Shown here: in pieces, positions 46,233 through 55,260 of the stretch
How the letters are laid out: each line of letters opens with the position of its first letter
Position numbering within the stretch: position 1 is the first letter of the stretch
DNA from: Flexivirga meconopsidis
GTDB lineage: Bacteria; Actinomycetota; Actinomycetes; Actinomycetales; Dermatophilaceae
Length of the DNA: 64,000 bases
NCBI RefSeq assembly: GCF_026162425.1
Contig: NZ_JAOBQJ010000002.1
Coordinates: forward strand, 310,001-374,000
Direction: 5' to 3'
Notes under the pieces: model-generated
Databases searched by the model: none
Told to the model about the DNA's origin: nothing
The model's input: only the letters and a program-made list of their open reading frames with translations
Translations under genes and position numbers: made by a program

Positions 46233-47201
46233 TTAGACTTCCCGGCGGCCGAGACCGGTGAGACGGCCCTGCAGCAACGCGAACACCGCAATGATCAGGG
46301 TGAGTATGATGGCGCCCGCGCTGCCGTCGCCGAAGTCCTGCCCGTTGCCGAGCGCGACGTTGTAGAGGTAGACCAGCGGCGGACGGGCGTAGGGCGGGTA
46401 GCCCGCGGTGGTGGTGAGCACGTTGTAGAACTCATCGAACGCCTGAAATGCGTTGACCAGCAACAACATCAGGACTGCGGTGGAGGTCGCGCGCAACTGC
46501 GGGAACGTGATGTAACGGAACGCTTTCCACCCGGTCGCACCGTCCAGGGCGGCCGCCTCGTAGAGCTGTTTGGGCACTCGCTGCAGCGCGGCGAGGAAGA
46601 GCACCATGAAGAAGCCGAGCTGCAGCCAGAGCCGGACGGTGACCAGCACCAACCAGTACCAGGGCGGGTGCACCACCGACAGCCACGCGATCGGGGCCAC
46701 GCCGAACCAGCCGAGCACGGTGTTGATCAGCCCGGCCGCGGTGCCGCCGAAGAGCGACTCGCGCCAGATCATCGCGGCAACCACGTAGCTGCACGCGGTC
46801 GGTAGGAAGAAGACCGAACGGAAGAACGCCTTGCCGGCGCGGGTGTTGCTGACCAGCACCGCCAGCGCGAGCGAGAGCACGAAGGTGGTCGGCACGATGA
46901 AGAGCGCGAAGAGCACGAAGGTGACCAGGCTGGACCGGAACGCACTGTCCCCGAGCATTCGGGTGTAGTTGTCGAATCCCACGAAATGCGTTGGGGTGAC
47001 TGTGTTCCGGGCGTCGTAGAAGCTCAGCCACACGCTCCAGATGATGGGTATGACGACGAAGACGACCAGTCCCGCGACGAACGGCCCGACGAAGATCCAG
47101 AACCACAGGTGCGGGCTGTCGGTCCACTTACGACGCGGGCTCGCCGGGCGGGCAGACGCGAGCCGACCCGCGGCCCCCGTCATACCGCTCGTGTCAGCCA
47201 C
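46233..47201 (-). CDS. Carbohydrate ABC transporter permease (MalF type)
   Basis: 322 residues with a charged N-terminus, six helices, and the EAA loop YEAAALDGATGWKAFRYITFP. The start at GTG 47201 overlaps the binding-protein stop by eight bases; an ATG at 47183 is possible. It pairs with the downstream MalG-type permease, four bases apart. Confidence 0.92.
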   Translation of the reverse strand: MADTSGMTGAAGRLASARPASPRRKWTDSPHLWFWIFVGPFVAGLVVFVVIPIIWSVWLSFYDARNTVTPTHFVGFDNYTRMLGDSAFRSSLVTFVLFALFIVPTTFVLSLALAVLVSNTRAGKAFFRSVFFLPTACSYVVAAMIWRESLFGGTAAGLINTVLGWFGVAPIAWLSVVHPPWYWLVLVTVRLWLQLGFFMVLFLAALQRVPKQLYEAAALDGATGWKAFRYITFPQLRATSTAVLMLLLVNAFQAFDEFYNVLTTTAGYPPYARPPLVYLYNVALGNGQDFGDGSAGAIILTLIIAVFALLQGRLTGLGRREV

Positions 47202-48501
47202 CGAAGCGAGTGAGCTCGGCGTCGACCACCTTGCGCACGCCCGCCAGCTCCATGGTGGGGCTCGCCCCGGAGCGCACGATGTTGTTGATCGCGTCGGTCA
47301 TCGCGGTCGACGACTTCGGCGTCCACAGCAGTGGCGTCTGCGGGTGGCCGTAGTCCTTGAGGTAGCCAGCAGCTGTCGCTGCCGGCCCGCTCTTCAGCTT
47401 GTCCGCCTTGGCAACCAAGCTCGCCCGGGCCGGGATGTGGAAGCCGTAGCTCTGCGCGAAGTCGAGCTGGTCGGAAGTCTGATCGACCCACAGCCACTTG
47501 ACGAATTTCTTTGCGGCGTCGACATTTTCGGCGCGGGCGCTGACACAGGCGGCATACGCGCCGACGGGCACCGACGGCTTGCCGGAGCCGCCGATCGCCG
47601 GGAAGGGCAACACCCCGAAGTCGTCGCCGAGCGCCTTCTGCAGCGCGGGGAAATTCCACAACCCGGTCCACTGTATGGCGGTGAGCCCGCTCGTGATCGC
47701 GCCCGGATCGGACCAGTCGGTCGGCGCGCCGAGCAGCAGGTCACCGGAGGAGAACAGGTCGCGGAACTTGCCGAGCGCACCGGCCACCTCGGCGTTGTCG
47801 AAGTCGGGCTTGCCGTCCTTCAGGTAGTCGTGGCCGCTGCTCCACAGCACCGGCCCGGCAAGCACGCTGGCTCCGCCGTCGTTGCCGACGAAGAGCCCCT
47901 TGACCTTGCCAGTGGACAGCTTCTTCGCCGCGGCGACCAGGTCGTCGAGGGTCTCCGGCGGCTTCACCCCGGCCTTGGCCAGCATCGACTTGCGGTAGAC
48001 GAACAGTTGCATGTCCACGACCTGCGGGATGCCGTAGATCTTGCCCTGCCAGGTCATCCGCTCCAGCAGAGACGCGGTGAAATCGCTCTTGGCGTCGCCA
48101 TAGAGATCGGTCAGGTCGACCACCTGTTTGCCGGTGATCATGTCGATCGTCGGGCCGTTGCCGTACTCGAACACGTCGGGTCCGGAGTCGGTCAGCAGCG
48201 CCGCGGCAGACTTCTGGTCGTAGTTGCCGGGGATCCACTGCACCGACACCTTCGCCGGTTTGTATGCCGCGGCATACCGCTTGACCGCCTGCTCGGTGCC
48301 CGGCTCGCCATACTGGTGGTACCACTGCGCGATGGTGCCCGCACCGCCGCCGGAGCCGGACGCCCCGGCGCCGCCGCTCGACCGGCCGGTGTTGCCGCCA
48401 CACGCGGTGAGCGCCGCCAGGGTGAGCGCGCCCGCGCCACCGGCGAGCACCTGCCGCCGGCTCGGGCCGGCGGGGACGGACAGTTGTGAATAACGGACCA
48501 T
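47194..48501 (-). CDS. Sugar ABC transporter substrate-binding lipoprotein
   Basis: 435 residues. A Tat-type lipoprotein signal (SRRQVLAGG, hydrophobic run, lipobox LTAC with Cys-34) and a Gly/Ser linker precede a family 1 solute-binding domain (IAQWYHQYGEPGTEQAVKRY...). An ATG at 48513 is a possible alternative start. It captures an oligosaccharide for the two permeases that follow. No regulator gene lies beside the cluster. Confidence 0.9.
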   Translation of the reverse strand: MVRYSQLSVPAGPSRRQVLAGGAGALTLAALTACGGNTGRSSGGAGASGSGGGAGTIAQWYHQYGEPGTEQAVKRYAAAYKPAKVSVQWIPGNYDQKSAAALLTDSGPDVFEYGNGPTIDMITGKQVVDLTDLYGDAKSDFTASLLERMTWQGKIYGIPQVVDMQLFVYRKSMLAKAGVKPPETLDDLVAAAKKLSTGKVKGLFVGNDGGASVLAGPVLWSSGHDYLKDGKPDFDNAEVAGALGKFRDLFSSGDLLLGAPTDWSDPGAITSGLTAIQWTGLWNFPALQKALGDDFGVLPFPAIGGSGKPSVPVGAYAACVSARAENVDAAKKFVKWLWVDQTSDQLDFAQSYGFHIPARASLVAKADKLKSGPAATAAGYLKDYGHPQTPLLWTPKSSTAMTDAINNIVRSGASPTMELAGVRKVVDAELTRFGG

Positions 48502-48597
48502 GATCGGCACCATAACTTCCGCACGGCGACAAAAGTGCCTTTGCAGCCTATTGGGCCGCGCCGCGAAAACCACGCAAGCGGGCGACGTCGGTGCCGG

Positions 48598-48777
48598 GCG
48601 CGCGCATTTCTCACCGATAAGGTGCGTGACGCGCCGAAGAGAGCCCGTCCGGCGGCGCGTCCACCACCTATTCGGTGAGTTACGCCGGCGCGCGCATTTC
48701 TCACCGATAAGGTGCGTGACGCGCCGAGGAGAGCCCGTCCGACGGCGCGTCCACCACCTATTCGGTGAGTTACGCCG
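48598..48777. repeat. Tandem duplication of a 90-bp hairpin element
   Basis: Two 90-bp copies (48598-48687 and 48688-48777) differ at only a few bases. In each, TCACCGATAAGGTGCGTGACG and the later GCGTCCACCACCTATTCGGTGA form a long imperfect hairpin with a GAGAGCCCGTCC loop. This 330-bp gene-free stretch (48502-48831) sits between the sugar binding-protein gene and the dnaE 3' end; the last 50 bases are a GCCAGCGCGAGC-type simple repeat. It may be a REP/MITE-like element or a double terminator for dnaE. Confidence 0.85.
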
Positions 48778-48831
48778 GCGCGCGGCGAGCGCCAGGGCCA
48801 GCGCCAGCGCGAGCGCCAACCAGAGCCCGAG

Positions 48832-51800
48832 CTAGCCGCCGACCAGGCAGGACGGCCCGAGGAGCGCCTTCAGGTCCCCGAACAACGCCGGCGAGGCGGT
48901 GACCCGCAGCTGGTCGTCCAGCCGGACGGTCACCGATCGACCCGGCTGGGTGAGCTTGAGGTGCACCTCGGTGGCGCCCGGGTGTTCGCCGAGCACGCCC
49001 TTGAGCTTGTGCGCCATGCCGTTGTTGGCACGGACCAGCGGCATGGTGAGCACCACCGGTCCTCGCACGTCGCCCTTGAGCTCGGGCAGGGTGAACTCCT
49101 GCGCGGACAGCGACACGGTGTCGTCGCGCTCCAGCACCCGGCCCTTGATCACGCAGACCGTGTCCGGGCTGAGCATGGTGGAGACCGTCATGTAGGTCTT
49201 GGCGAAGAACAGCACCTCGACGCTGCCTTCGAGGTCTTCCACGGTGGCGATCGCCCACAGCTCGCCGCGTTTGTTGCGCTTGAGCTGCAGGCCGGTGATC
49301 AGGCCGGCGATGGTGACCATCGCACCCTCGGGCGGGTGGTCGTCGCCGTGCAGCTTGTTGATGCCGATGTCGGCGTGCTGGGCGAGGATCCGCTCGATCC
49401 CGAACAGCGGATGGTCGGAGACGTAGAGGCCGAGCATGTCGCGCTCGAAGGCGAGCTTGGTCTGCTTGTCCCACTCGATGTCGGGGATCGGCGGCAGCGC
49501 GGCGAGATCAACTCCCCCGCCGCCGTCACCGAAGTCACCGAAGAGGGAGTCCTGGCCGACGGCACTCATCTTCGCCTCGTCGGCGAGCGAGTCGACATAG
49601 GTCTCGTGCACCGCGACCAGACCCTGCCGGGTGTGGTCGAGATCGTCGAAACCGCCTGCCTTGATGAGGGATTCGACGGTGCGCTTGTTGCAGACCGTCG
49701 AGCCGCCCTTGCGCAGGAAGTCCTCGAACGAGGCGAACTTGCCCTTCTCCTCACGCGCCCGCACCACGGCGTCGACCACGTTGGCGCCGACGTTGCGCAC
49801 CGCGCCCATGCCGAAGCGGATGTCCTCCCCGACGGCGGTGAAGTCGCGGACCGACTCGTTGACCGCCGGCGGCAGCACCTTGATGCCGAGCTTGCGGGTG
49901 TCGGCCAGGTAGGTCGCCATCTTGGTCTTGTCGTCACCGACCGAGGTGAGCAACGCCGCGGCATACTCCGCCGGGTAGTTGGCCTTGAGGTATGCCGTCC
50001 AGTAACTCACCAGCCCGTAACCGGCGGTGTGTGACTTGTTGAAGGCGTAACCGGAGAACGGCAGCATGACGTCCCACAGCGCCTGCGTCGCCTCCGGCGA
50101 GAAGCCATTCTTGATCATGCCGGCGGAGAAGTTGTCCCACTCCTTGGCCAGCACCTCCGGCTTCTTCTTACCCATCGCACGGCGCAGCAGGTCCGCACCG
50201 CCGAGCGTGTAACCCGCGAGCTCGCGGGCGATCGCCATGATCTGCTCCTGGTAGACCAGCAGGTGGTAGGTGGTGCCGAGGATCGGGTCGAGCGCCTCCT
50301 TCAGCTCCGGGTGGATCGGGCTGATCTCCTGGCGGCCGTTCTTGCGCTCGGCGTAGTTGATGTGTGCGTTGGCGGCCATCGGACCCGGCCGGTAAAGCGC
50401 CAAAACCGCTGCGATGTCTTCGAATCGGGTCGGCACCATCAGCCGGAGCAGGCTGCGCATCGCGCCGCCGTCAAGCTGGAACACCCCGAGCGTGTCACCA
50501 CGGGCGAGCAGCTCGTAGGTCTTGGCGTCGTCCAGGGGGATGCTCTCGGTGGTGATCTTCTCGCCGCGGTTGGTCTCGATGTTGCCGATGGCCTGGTCGA
50601 TGATGCCGAGGTTGCGCAACCCCAGGAAGTCCATCTTGATCAGGCCCATGTCCTCGCACTGCGGGTACGAGAAACCGGTGATGACCACGCCGTCCTTGTC
50701 GCGGCGGTGCATCGGGATCAGATCGAGCAGCGGCGCCGACGACAGGATCACCGCGGCAGCGTGCACACCGGTGCCGCGGATCTTGCCCTCCAGCCCGCGG
50801 GCGGTGTCGAAGACCTTCTTAACCTCGGGCTGCGCCTCGATCATCGCGCGGAAGTCGACGCCCTCGTTGTAGCGGGGGTGGCTCTCGTCATACGTCGCCG
50901 ACAGCGGGACGCCCTTGCCCTGCACGTCGGGCGGCATCGCCTTGGAGATCTGGTCACCCAGGCTGAACGGGAAGCCGAGGATGCGGTTGGCGTCCTTGAT
51001 CGCCGCCTTCGCCTTGATGGTGGAGAAGGTGTTGACCTGGGCGGTGTAGTCGGCGCCGTACTTCTCGGTGACGTAGCGCACCATCTTGTCGCGCTGGCGG
51101 TCGTCGAAGTCGAGGTCGACGTCCGGCGGGTTGATGCGCTCGGGGTTCAAGAATCGCTCGAACAGCAGCTGGTGCTCCAGCGGGTCCAGCTCGGTGATGC
51201 GGGTCAGGTAGGCGACCATCGAACCGGTCGCCGAACCACGCCCGGGGCCGACCGGCACGCCGTTGTCGCGTGCGTAGCGGCAGATGTCGGCGACCACCAG
51301 GAAGTATGACGAGAAGCCCATCGGCTCGATGACCGACATCTCGGTCTCGATCCGGTCGAGCACCTCCTGGCCGGGGTTGTCGCCGTAGCGTTCTTTAAGG
51401 CCCAGCTGGATCTGCTCGCGCAGGAAGGACGCCTGGGTCTGGCCCTCCGGCACGTCCGGGAACTGCGGCATGCGGTCGACATACTCAAACACCTCCGAGT
51501 AGTCGCCGATCATCTCGGCGACTCTGAGGGTGTTGTCGCACGCCTCCGGCAGCTCCCGGAACAGCTCGCGCATCTCGGCCGCGGACTTTAAGTAGTAGCC
51601 GGTGCCGTTGAACTTGAACCGGCCCGGGTCGTCCTTGTTCTTGCCCACACCGATGCACAGCAGGTCGTCGTGACTGTCGGCCTGGTCCTGCGTGACGTAA
51701 TGGCTGTCGTTGGTGGCCAGCAGCGGCAGGTCGAGCCGCTTGGCGATGTCGAGCAGGCCGGACCGCACCGATCGTTCGATATCGAGCCCGTGGTCCATCA

Positions 51801-52404
51801 GCTCCAGGAAGAAGTTCTCCTTGCCGAAAATGTCCTGGTATGCCGCAGCGGCCTCCATCGCCTCGTCGAACTGGCCGAGCCGCAGTCGCGTCTGCACCTC
51901 GCCCGACGGGCAGCCGGTGGTGGCGATGATGCCCTGGCCGTGCGCGGCGAGCAGCTCGCGGTCCATGCGAGGCTTCATGTAGTAGCCCTCGAAGCTGGCC
52001 AGCGAGCTCAGCTTGAACAAGTTGCGCAGGCCCGCCGCGTCCTTGGCCCACATCGTCATGTGGGTGTAGCGACCGCCGCCGGAGACGTCCTTGCCGCCCT
52101 CGCCGTCGACGTTGGCGTCGCGTTTGCCGCCCGGTGCCCAGAACTCCTGCTGTCGGGAGAAGCGGGTGCTCGGCGCCAGGTAGGCCTCGATGCCGATGAT
52201 CGGCTTGACCGGGGAATCCTTTGCGGCACCGAAGAATTCGTAGGCGCCGAACATGTTGCCGTGGTCGCTCATCGCGACCGCCGGCATGCCGAGCCGCGCC
52301 ACCTCGTCGAACATCGGACCGACCTTCGCGGCCCCGTCGAGCATGGAGTATTCGGTGTGCACATGCAGGTGCACGAAGTCACTGGAGGCGGCTGAATCTG
52401 ACAT
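48832..52404 (-). CDS. dnaE: DNA polymerase III subunit alpha
   Basis: 1190 residues, the usual DnaE1 length. The PHP domain begins FVHLHVHTEYSMLDGAAK; the polymerase aspartates are in PDVDLDFDD (Asp-428, Asp-430, Asp-432), with the VGPGRGSATGS motif before it; an OB fold (TIAGLITGLQLKRNKRGE) follows near residue 1030. It is the replicative polymerase. An iteron-like array lies in the 235 bases upstream. Confidence 0.97.
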   Translation of the reverse strand: MSDSAASSDFVHLHVHTEYSMLDGAAKVGPMFDEVARLGMPAVAMSDHGNMFGAYEFFGAAKDSPVKPIIGIEAYLAPSTRFSRQQEFWAPGGKRDANVDGEGGKDVSGGGRYTHMTMWAKDAAGLRNLFKLSSLASFEGYYMKPRMDRELLAAHGQGIIATTGCPSGEVQTRLRLGQFDEAMEAAAAYQDIFGKENFFLELMDHGLDIERSVRSGLLDIAKRLDLPLLATNDSHYVTQDQADSHDDLLCIGVGKNKDDPGRFKFNGTGYYLKSAAEMRELFRELPEACDNTLRVAEMIGDYSEVFEYVDRMPQFPDVPEGQTQASFLREQIQLGLKERYGDNPGQEVLDRIETEMSVIEPMGFSSYFLVVADICRYARDNGVPVGPGRGSATGSMVAYLTRITELDPLEHQLLFERFLNPERINPPDVDLDFDDRQRDKMVRYVTEKYGADYTAQVNTFSTIKAKAAIKDANRILGFPFSLGDQISKAMPPDVQGKGVPLSATYDESHPRYNEGVDFRAMIEAQPEVKKVFDTARGLEGKIRGTGVHAAAVILSSAPLLDLIPMHRRDKDGVVITGFSYPQCEDMGLIKMDFLGLRNLGIIDQAIGNIETNRGEKITTESIPLDDAKTYELLARGDTLGVFQLDGGAMRSLLRLMVPTRFEDIAAVLALYRPGPMAANAHINYAERKNGRQEISPIHPELKEALDPILGTTYHLLVYQEQIMAIARELAGYTLGGADLLRRAMGKKKPEVLAKEWDNFSAGMIKNGFSPEATQALWDVMLPFSGYAFNKSHTAGYGLVSYWTAYLKANYPAEYAAALLTSVGDDKTKMATYLADTRKLGIKVLPPAVNESVRDFTAVGEDIRFGMGAVRNVGANVVDAVVRAREEKGKFASFEDFLRKGGSTVCNKRTVESLIKAGGFDDLDHTRQGLVAVHETYVDSLADEAKMSAVGQDSLFGDFGDGGGGVDLAALPPIPDIEWDKQTKLAFERDMLGLYVSDHPLFGIERILAQHADIGINKLHGDDHPPEGAMVTIAGLITGLQLKRNKRGELWAIATVEDLEGSVEVLFFAKTYMTVSTMLSPDTVCVIKGRVLERDDTVSLSAQEFTLPELKGDVRGPVVLTMPLVRANNGMAHKLKGVLGEHPGATEVHLKLTQPGRSVTVRLDDQLRVTASPALFGDLKALLGPSCLVGG

Positions 52405-52530
52405 CGCCGATGAGTTTAGATCGCCACTCCGACAGCCGGTCGCGACGCGCGGCGGTGTGACGGATGAGGCGATCTGCTAGGCCCCCCGGTAGGCGCGTCC
52501 CGAGGCTTCCCGCGCGGCCTGCGGCATACC

Positions 52531-52623
52531 GGACTTGTCACGTTGAAGGTGGACTTGTCACGTGCTAGAGCACGTGACAAGTCCGCTTGCAACGTGACAA
52601 GTCGCGGTTTGACGTGACGAGTT
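52531..52623. promoter_or_regulatory. Five phased 11-mers upstream of dnaE
   Basis: ACTTGTCACGT begins at 52533 and 52553; its complement ACGTGACAAGT begins at 52572 and 52592, and a variant ACGTGACGAGT at 52612. Spacing within each set is exactly 20 bp. The inner pair forms a perfect 16-bp-arm palindrome (52551-52566 and 52569-52584). The array lies between the rluD stop and the dnaE start, so it could be a terminator, an operator, or both. Confidence 0.85.
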
Positions 52624-52639
52624 GGGTCGGGAGGGGCCC

Positions 52640-53569
52640 TTAGCCGCGCGCGATGTCGAGCGCGCGCTGCAGATCGGCCGGGTAGGGGCTTTCGAAGGTG
52701 ACCCACTCCCCCGACCCGGGGTGCTCGAAGCCGAGCTCGACCGCGTGCAGCCACTGCCGGTCCAGGCCGAGCTTCTTGGCGAGCGTGGGGTCGGCGCCAT
52801 ACAGCGGGTCGCCGACGCACGGGTGATGCAGCGCGGAGAAGTGCACCCGGATCTGATGGGTGCGCCCGGTCTCCAGATGTATGTCGAGCAGGCTCATCGA
52901 CCGGAACGCTTCGAGCAACTCGTAGTGCGTCACGCTCGGGCGACCCGACTCCATGACCGCGAACTTGTAGTCGTGCCCAGGGTGCCGCCCGATCGGCGCA
53001 TCGATCGTGCCGACGATCGGGTCCGGAAGCCCTTGCACCAGAGCGTGATAGGTCTTGTCGACGGTGCGATCGCGGAACGCCTGCTTGAGCACGGTGTAGG
53101 CACGTTCGCTCTTGGCGACCACCATCAGCCCGCTGGTGCCGACATCCAGTCGCTGCACGATGCCCTGCCGCTCGGCGGCACCCGAGGTCGAGATGCGGTA
53201 GCCGGCCCCGGCGAGTCCGCTGACCACGTCCGGACCGTCCCAGCCGACGCTCGGATGGGCGGCGACCCCAGCGGGCTTGTCGACGACGACGATCTCGCTG
53301 TCGTCGTGCACGATGCGCAGGCCCTCGACATGCTGCGGCTTGACCTCCGGCACCCGCGGTCCGACCCGATCGGGCATCCGCACCTCGAGCCACTGCCCGC
53401 TGCTGACCCGGTCGGACTTGCCGGCTTCCTTGCCGTCCAAGGTCACCGCACCGGTCACCGCCAGGTCCGCCGCCTGAGTGCGGGAGAAGCCCAACAGCCG
53501 GGCAATCGCGGCGTCGACACGCTCGCCTTCCAGACCCTCCGGTATGCCGAGGGCCTTCACCTCGCTCAC
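52640..53569 (-). CDS. rluD: RluD/RluA-family 23S rRNA pseudouridine synthase
   Basis: 309 residues. An S4 RNA-binding domain (about 14-60) precedes the catalytic domain with Asp-142 in [15 protein letters not shown] and the [21 protein letters not shown] block. It isomerises uridines in 23S rRNA. Its start overlaps the lspA stop by four bases, a standard lspA-rluD operon. Confidence 0.94.
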   Translation of the reverse strand: MSEVKALGIPEGLEGERVDAAIARLLGFSRTQAADLAVTGAVTLDGKEAGKSDRVSSGQWLEVRMPDRVGPRVPEVKPQHVEGLRIVHDDSEIVVVDKPAGVAAHPSVGWDGPDVVSGLAGAGYRISTSGAAERQGIVQRLDVGTSGLMVVAKSERAYTVLKQAFRDRTVDKTYHALVQGLPDPIVGTIDAPIGRHPGHDYKFAVMESGRPSVTHYELLEAFRSMSLLDIHLETGRTHQIRVHFSALHHPCVGDPLYGADPTLAKKLGLDRQWLHAVELGFEHPGSGEWVTFESPYPADLQRALDIARG

Positions 53570-54192
53570 GCCGCCCCCTCCGGGTCGGCGTCCTTGCCGG
53601 AACCGTCCTTGTCGTCATTCTTGTCGTCATCGACCCGCTTGCCGTCGATGCCGATGCCCAGGAACGCGAGTAGCGCGATGAGGCAGGCCGCGGTGACCAC
53701 GCAGATGTCGGCGACGTTGAAGATCGGCCAATGCGGCAGCTCCAGGAAGTCGACGACGTGCCCCTGCCCGCCTCCGGGTGGCCGGAAGAACCGGTCGGTC
53801 AGGTTGCCGAGCGCACCACCGATCAGCAGGCCGAGCGCGCATGCCCACGGTTTGCTGCGTAACCGGCGGGCGAAGTAGATGGTCACCGCGATGACCACGA
53901 TCGCAATGACACTGAGCAACCAGGTCGCGTTGGTGGCGATCGAGAACGCCGCGCCAGGATTGTCCGTGAGCCGCAACTGCAGCAGGGTCCCGATGAACTC
54001 CTGCGAACGATTGGGATCGAGCGCGGACTTGGCCCAAGCCTTGGTGCCCTGGTCCGCGCCATAGCCGAGAGCGGCAACGACCACCAGGAGTGCGATCAGT
54101 CGGGCGGACGGTCTGCCACCCGACCCCGTCGCCTCGTCGTCGGGTCCCGGCTTGCTCAGCGGCGCTCCTGCTGCTGCTTGCACGTCAGACAC
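53566..54192 (-). CDS. lspA: Lipoprotein signal peptidase
   Basis: 208 residues, four helices. The catalytic aspartates are Asp-133 ([10 protein letters not shown]) and Asp-162 (NVADICV). It removes the signal peptide from lipoproteins, such as the two binding proteins in this window. A charged C-terminal tail ([14 protein letters not shown]) is not typical of the core family. The GTG start lies 37 bases inside the dksA-like gene; a later GTG at 54183 is possible. Confidence 0.95.
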   Translation of the reverse strand: MSDVQAAAGAPLSKPGPDDEATGSGGRPSARLIALLVVVAALGYGADQGTKAWAKSALDPNRSQEFIGTLLQLRLTDNPGAAFSIATNATWLLSVIAIVVIAVTIYFARRLRSKPWACALGLLIGGALGNLTDRFFRPPGGGQGHVVDFLELPHWPIFNVADICVVTAACLIALLAFLGIGIDGKRVDDDKNDDKDGSGKDADPEGAA

Positions 54193-55076
54193 AGGGTCGC
54201 CCGTGGGAATGCCTGCAACCGCAGCTTGCCGATGGGGTTACCGCAGTTCTCGCAGAGTCCGTAGCTGCCGTCGTCGATGCGTTCCAGGGCATGAACCGAT
54301 TGTTCCAGCAGGTCACGGGAGTTCTGCGCCAGGGAGTACTCGTGTTCGCGCTCGAACGTCTTCGCACCCGCGTCGGCCTGGTCGTCCCCGGCGCCGTCGC
54401 CGCTGTCTTTGATCAGCCCGGCAATGTCGTCCTCAAAGCCGTGCAGCTCGGTGGTCAATCGCTCGACGTCACCCTGCAGCTCGGCACGCACGGCGCTGAG
54501 TTCCTTTGCTGTCCAGGGCGATTCGTCATCGCGCACCTTCAGTTTGGTGGCGTTGACCTTGGTCGGTGTGGCCTTCGCTGCAGTCGCTTTCTTCGCGACG
54601 GTTTTCTTGGCCGGGGCCTTGGCCGCCGGCGCCGCCGAGCTCTTCCTGGCTGAGCTCGTCTTGGGCGAACTCTTCTTGGCTACGGCCTTCTTCGCCGGAG
54701 CCTTCGTGCCGACCGTCTTCTTCGCGGGAGCCTTTGTGGCGGCGCTCTTCTTGGGCGGCGTCTTGGGGACGACGGTCTGCTTGGCCGGTGTCTTCTTCGC
54801 AGCGGACTTCTTGGCGGACGCCTTGACGGCAGTCTTCGCCGTGGCAGCTTTCTTGGCCGTCGTCTTCGCCGGTGTCTTGGCCGCAGCCGCCTTCTTCGCG
54901 GCCGCCTTCTTGGCGGGCGCCTTGGCCGTCGACTTCTTCGCCGGAGCCGCCTTCGTGCCGGTGCGGCTGGTCGCCTTGGACACGGCCTTGCCGGCCGCCT
55001 TGCGCAGGGCCGCCGTCACCCGCGTGCGCCGCCCTGATGCTCCCGACCCGGCGTCGGCGGACCTCTTGGTAGCCAT
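54156..55076 (-). CDS. TraR/DksA zinc-finger protein with histone H1-like Lys/Ala/Pro tail
   Basis: 306 residues. The first about 180 are a Lys/Ala/Pro/Thr-rich repeat tail (AAKKTPAKQ, KAPAKKTVGTK, KAPAKKAVAKK), like histone H1 or actinobacterial HupB tails. The C-terminal part is a DksA-type coiled coil with the C4 zinc finger CENCGNPIGKLRLQAF then LCLTC. The tail should bind nucleic acid. GAAGGAAGG before the ATG at 55076 fixes the start. The gene occupies its usual place between divIVA and lspA. Confidence 0.9.
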   Translation of the reverse strand: MATKRSADAGSGASGRRTRVTAALRKAAGKAVSKATSRTGTKAAPAKKSTAKAPAKKAAAKKAAAAKTPAKTTAKKAATAKTAVKASAKKSAAKKTPAKQTVVPKTPPKKSAATKAPAKKTVGTKAPAKKAVAKKSSPKTSSARKSSAAPAAKAPAKKTVAKKATAAKATPTKVNATKLKVRDDESPWTAKELSAVRAELQGDVERLTTELHGFEDDIAGLIKDSGDGAGDDQADAGAKTFEREHEYSLAQNSRDLLEQSVHALERIDDGSYGLCENCGNPIGKLRLQAFPRATLCLTCKQQQERR

Positions 55077-55203
55077 CGTTTCCTTCCTTCTCGGTGGGCC
55101 TGAGCTGAACCGGCGAAGGCCCCCGATCATGGCCTGTGCGGGACAAGCGAGACATGAATCGTCATGCTGGCGACATCGACCCCGACTGTCCGAGAACGAC
55201 GAA

Positions 55204-55233
55204 GCGGCGCCCACCATAACCGATGGGCGCCGC
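55204..55233 (-). terminator. Terminator after divIVA
   Basis: GCGGCGCCCA at 55204-55213 pairs exactly with TGGGCGCCGC at 55224-55233 across a ten-base loop, 28 bases beyond the divIVA stop. Confidence 0.75.
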
Positions 55234-55260
55234 ATTCGGGCCTTGTTGCCGCGCGGAAGC

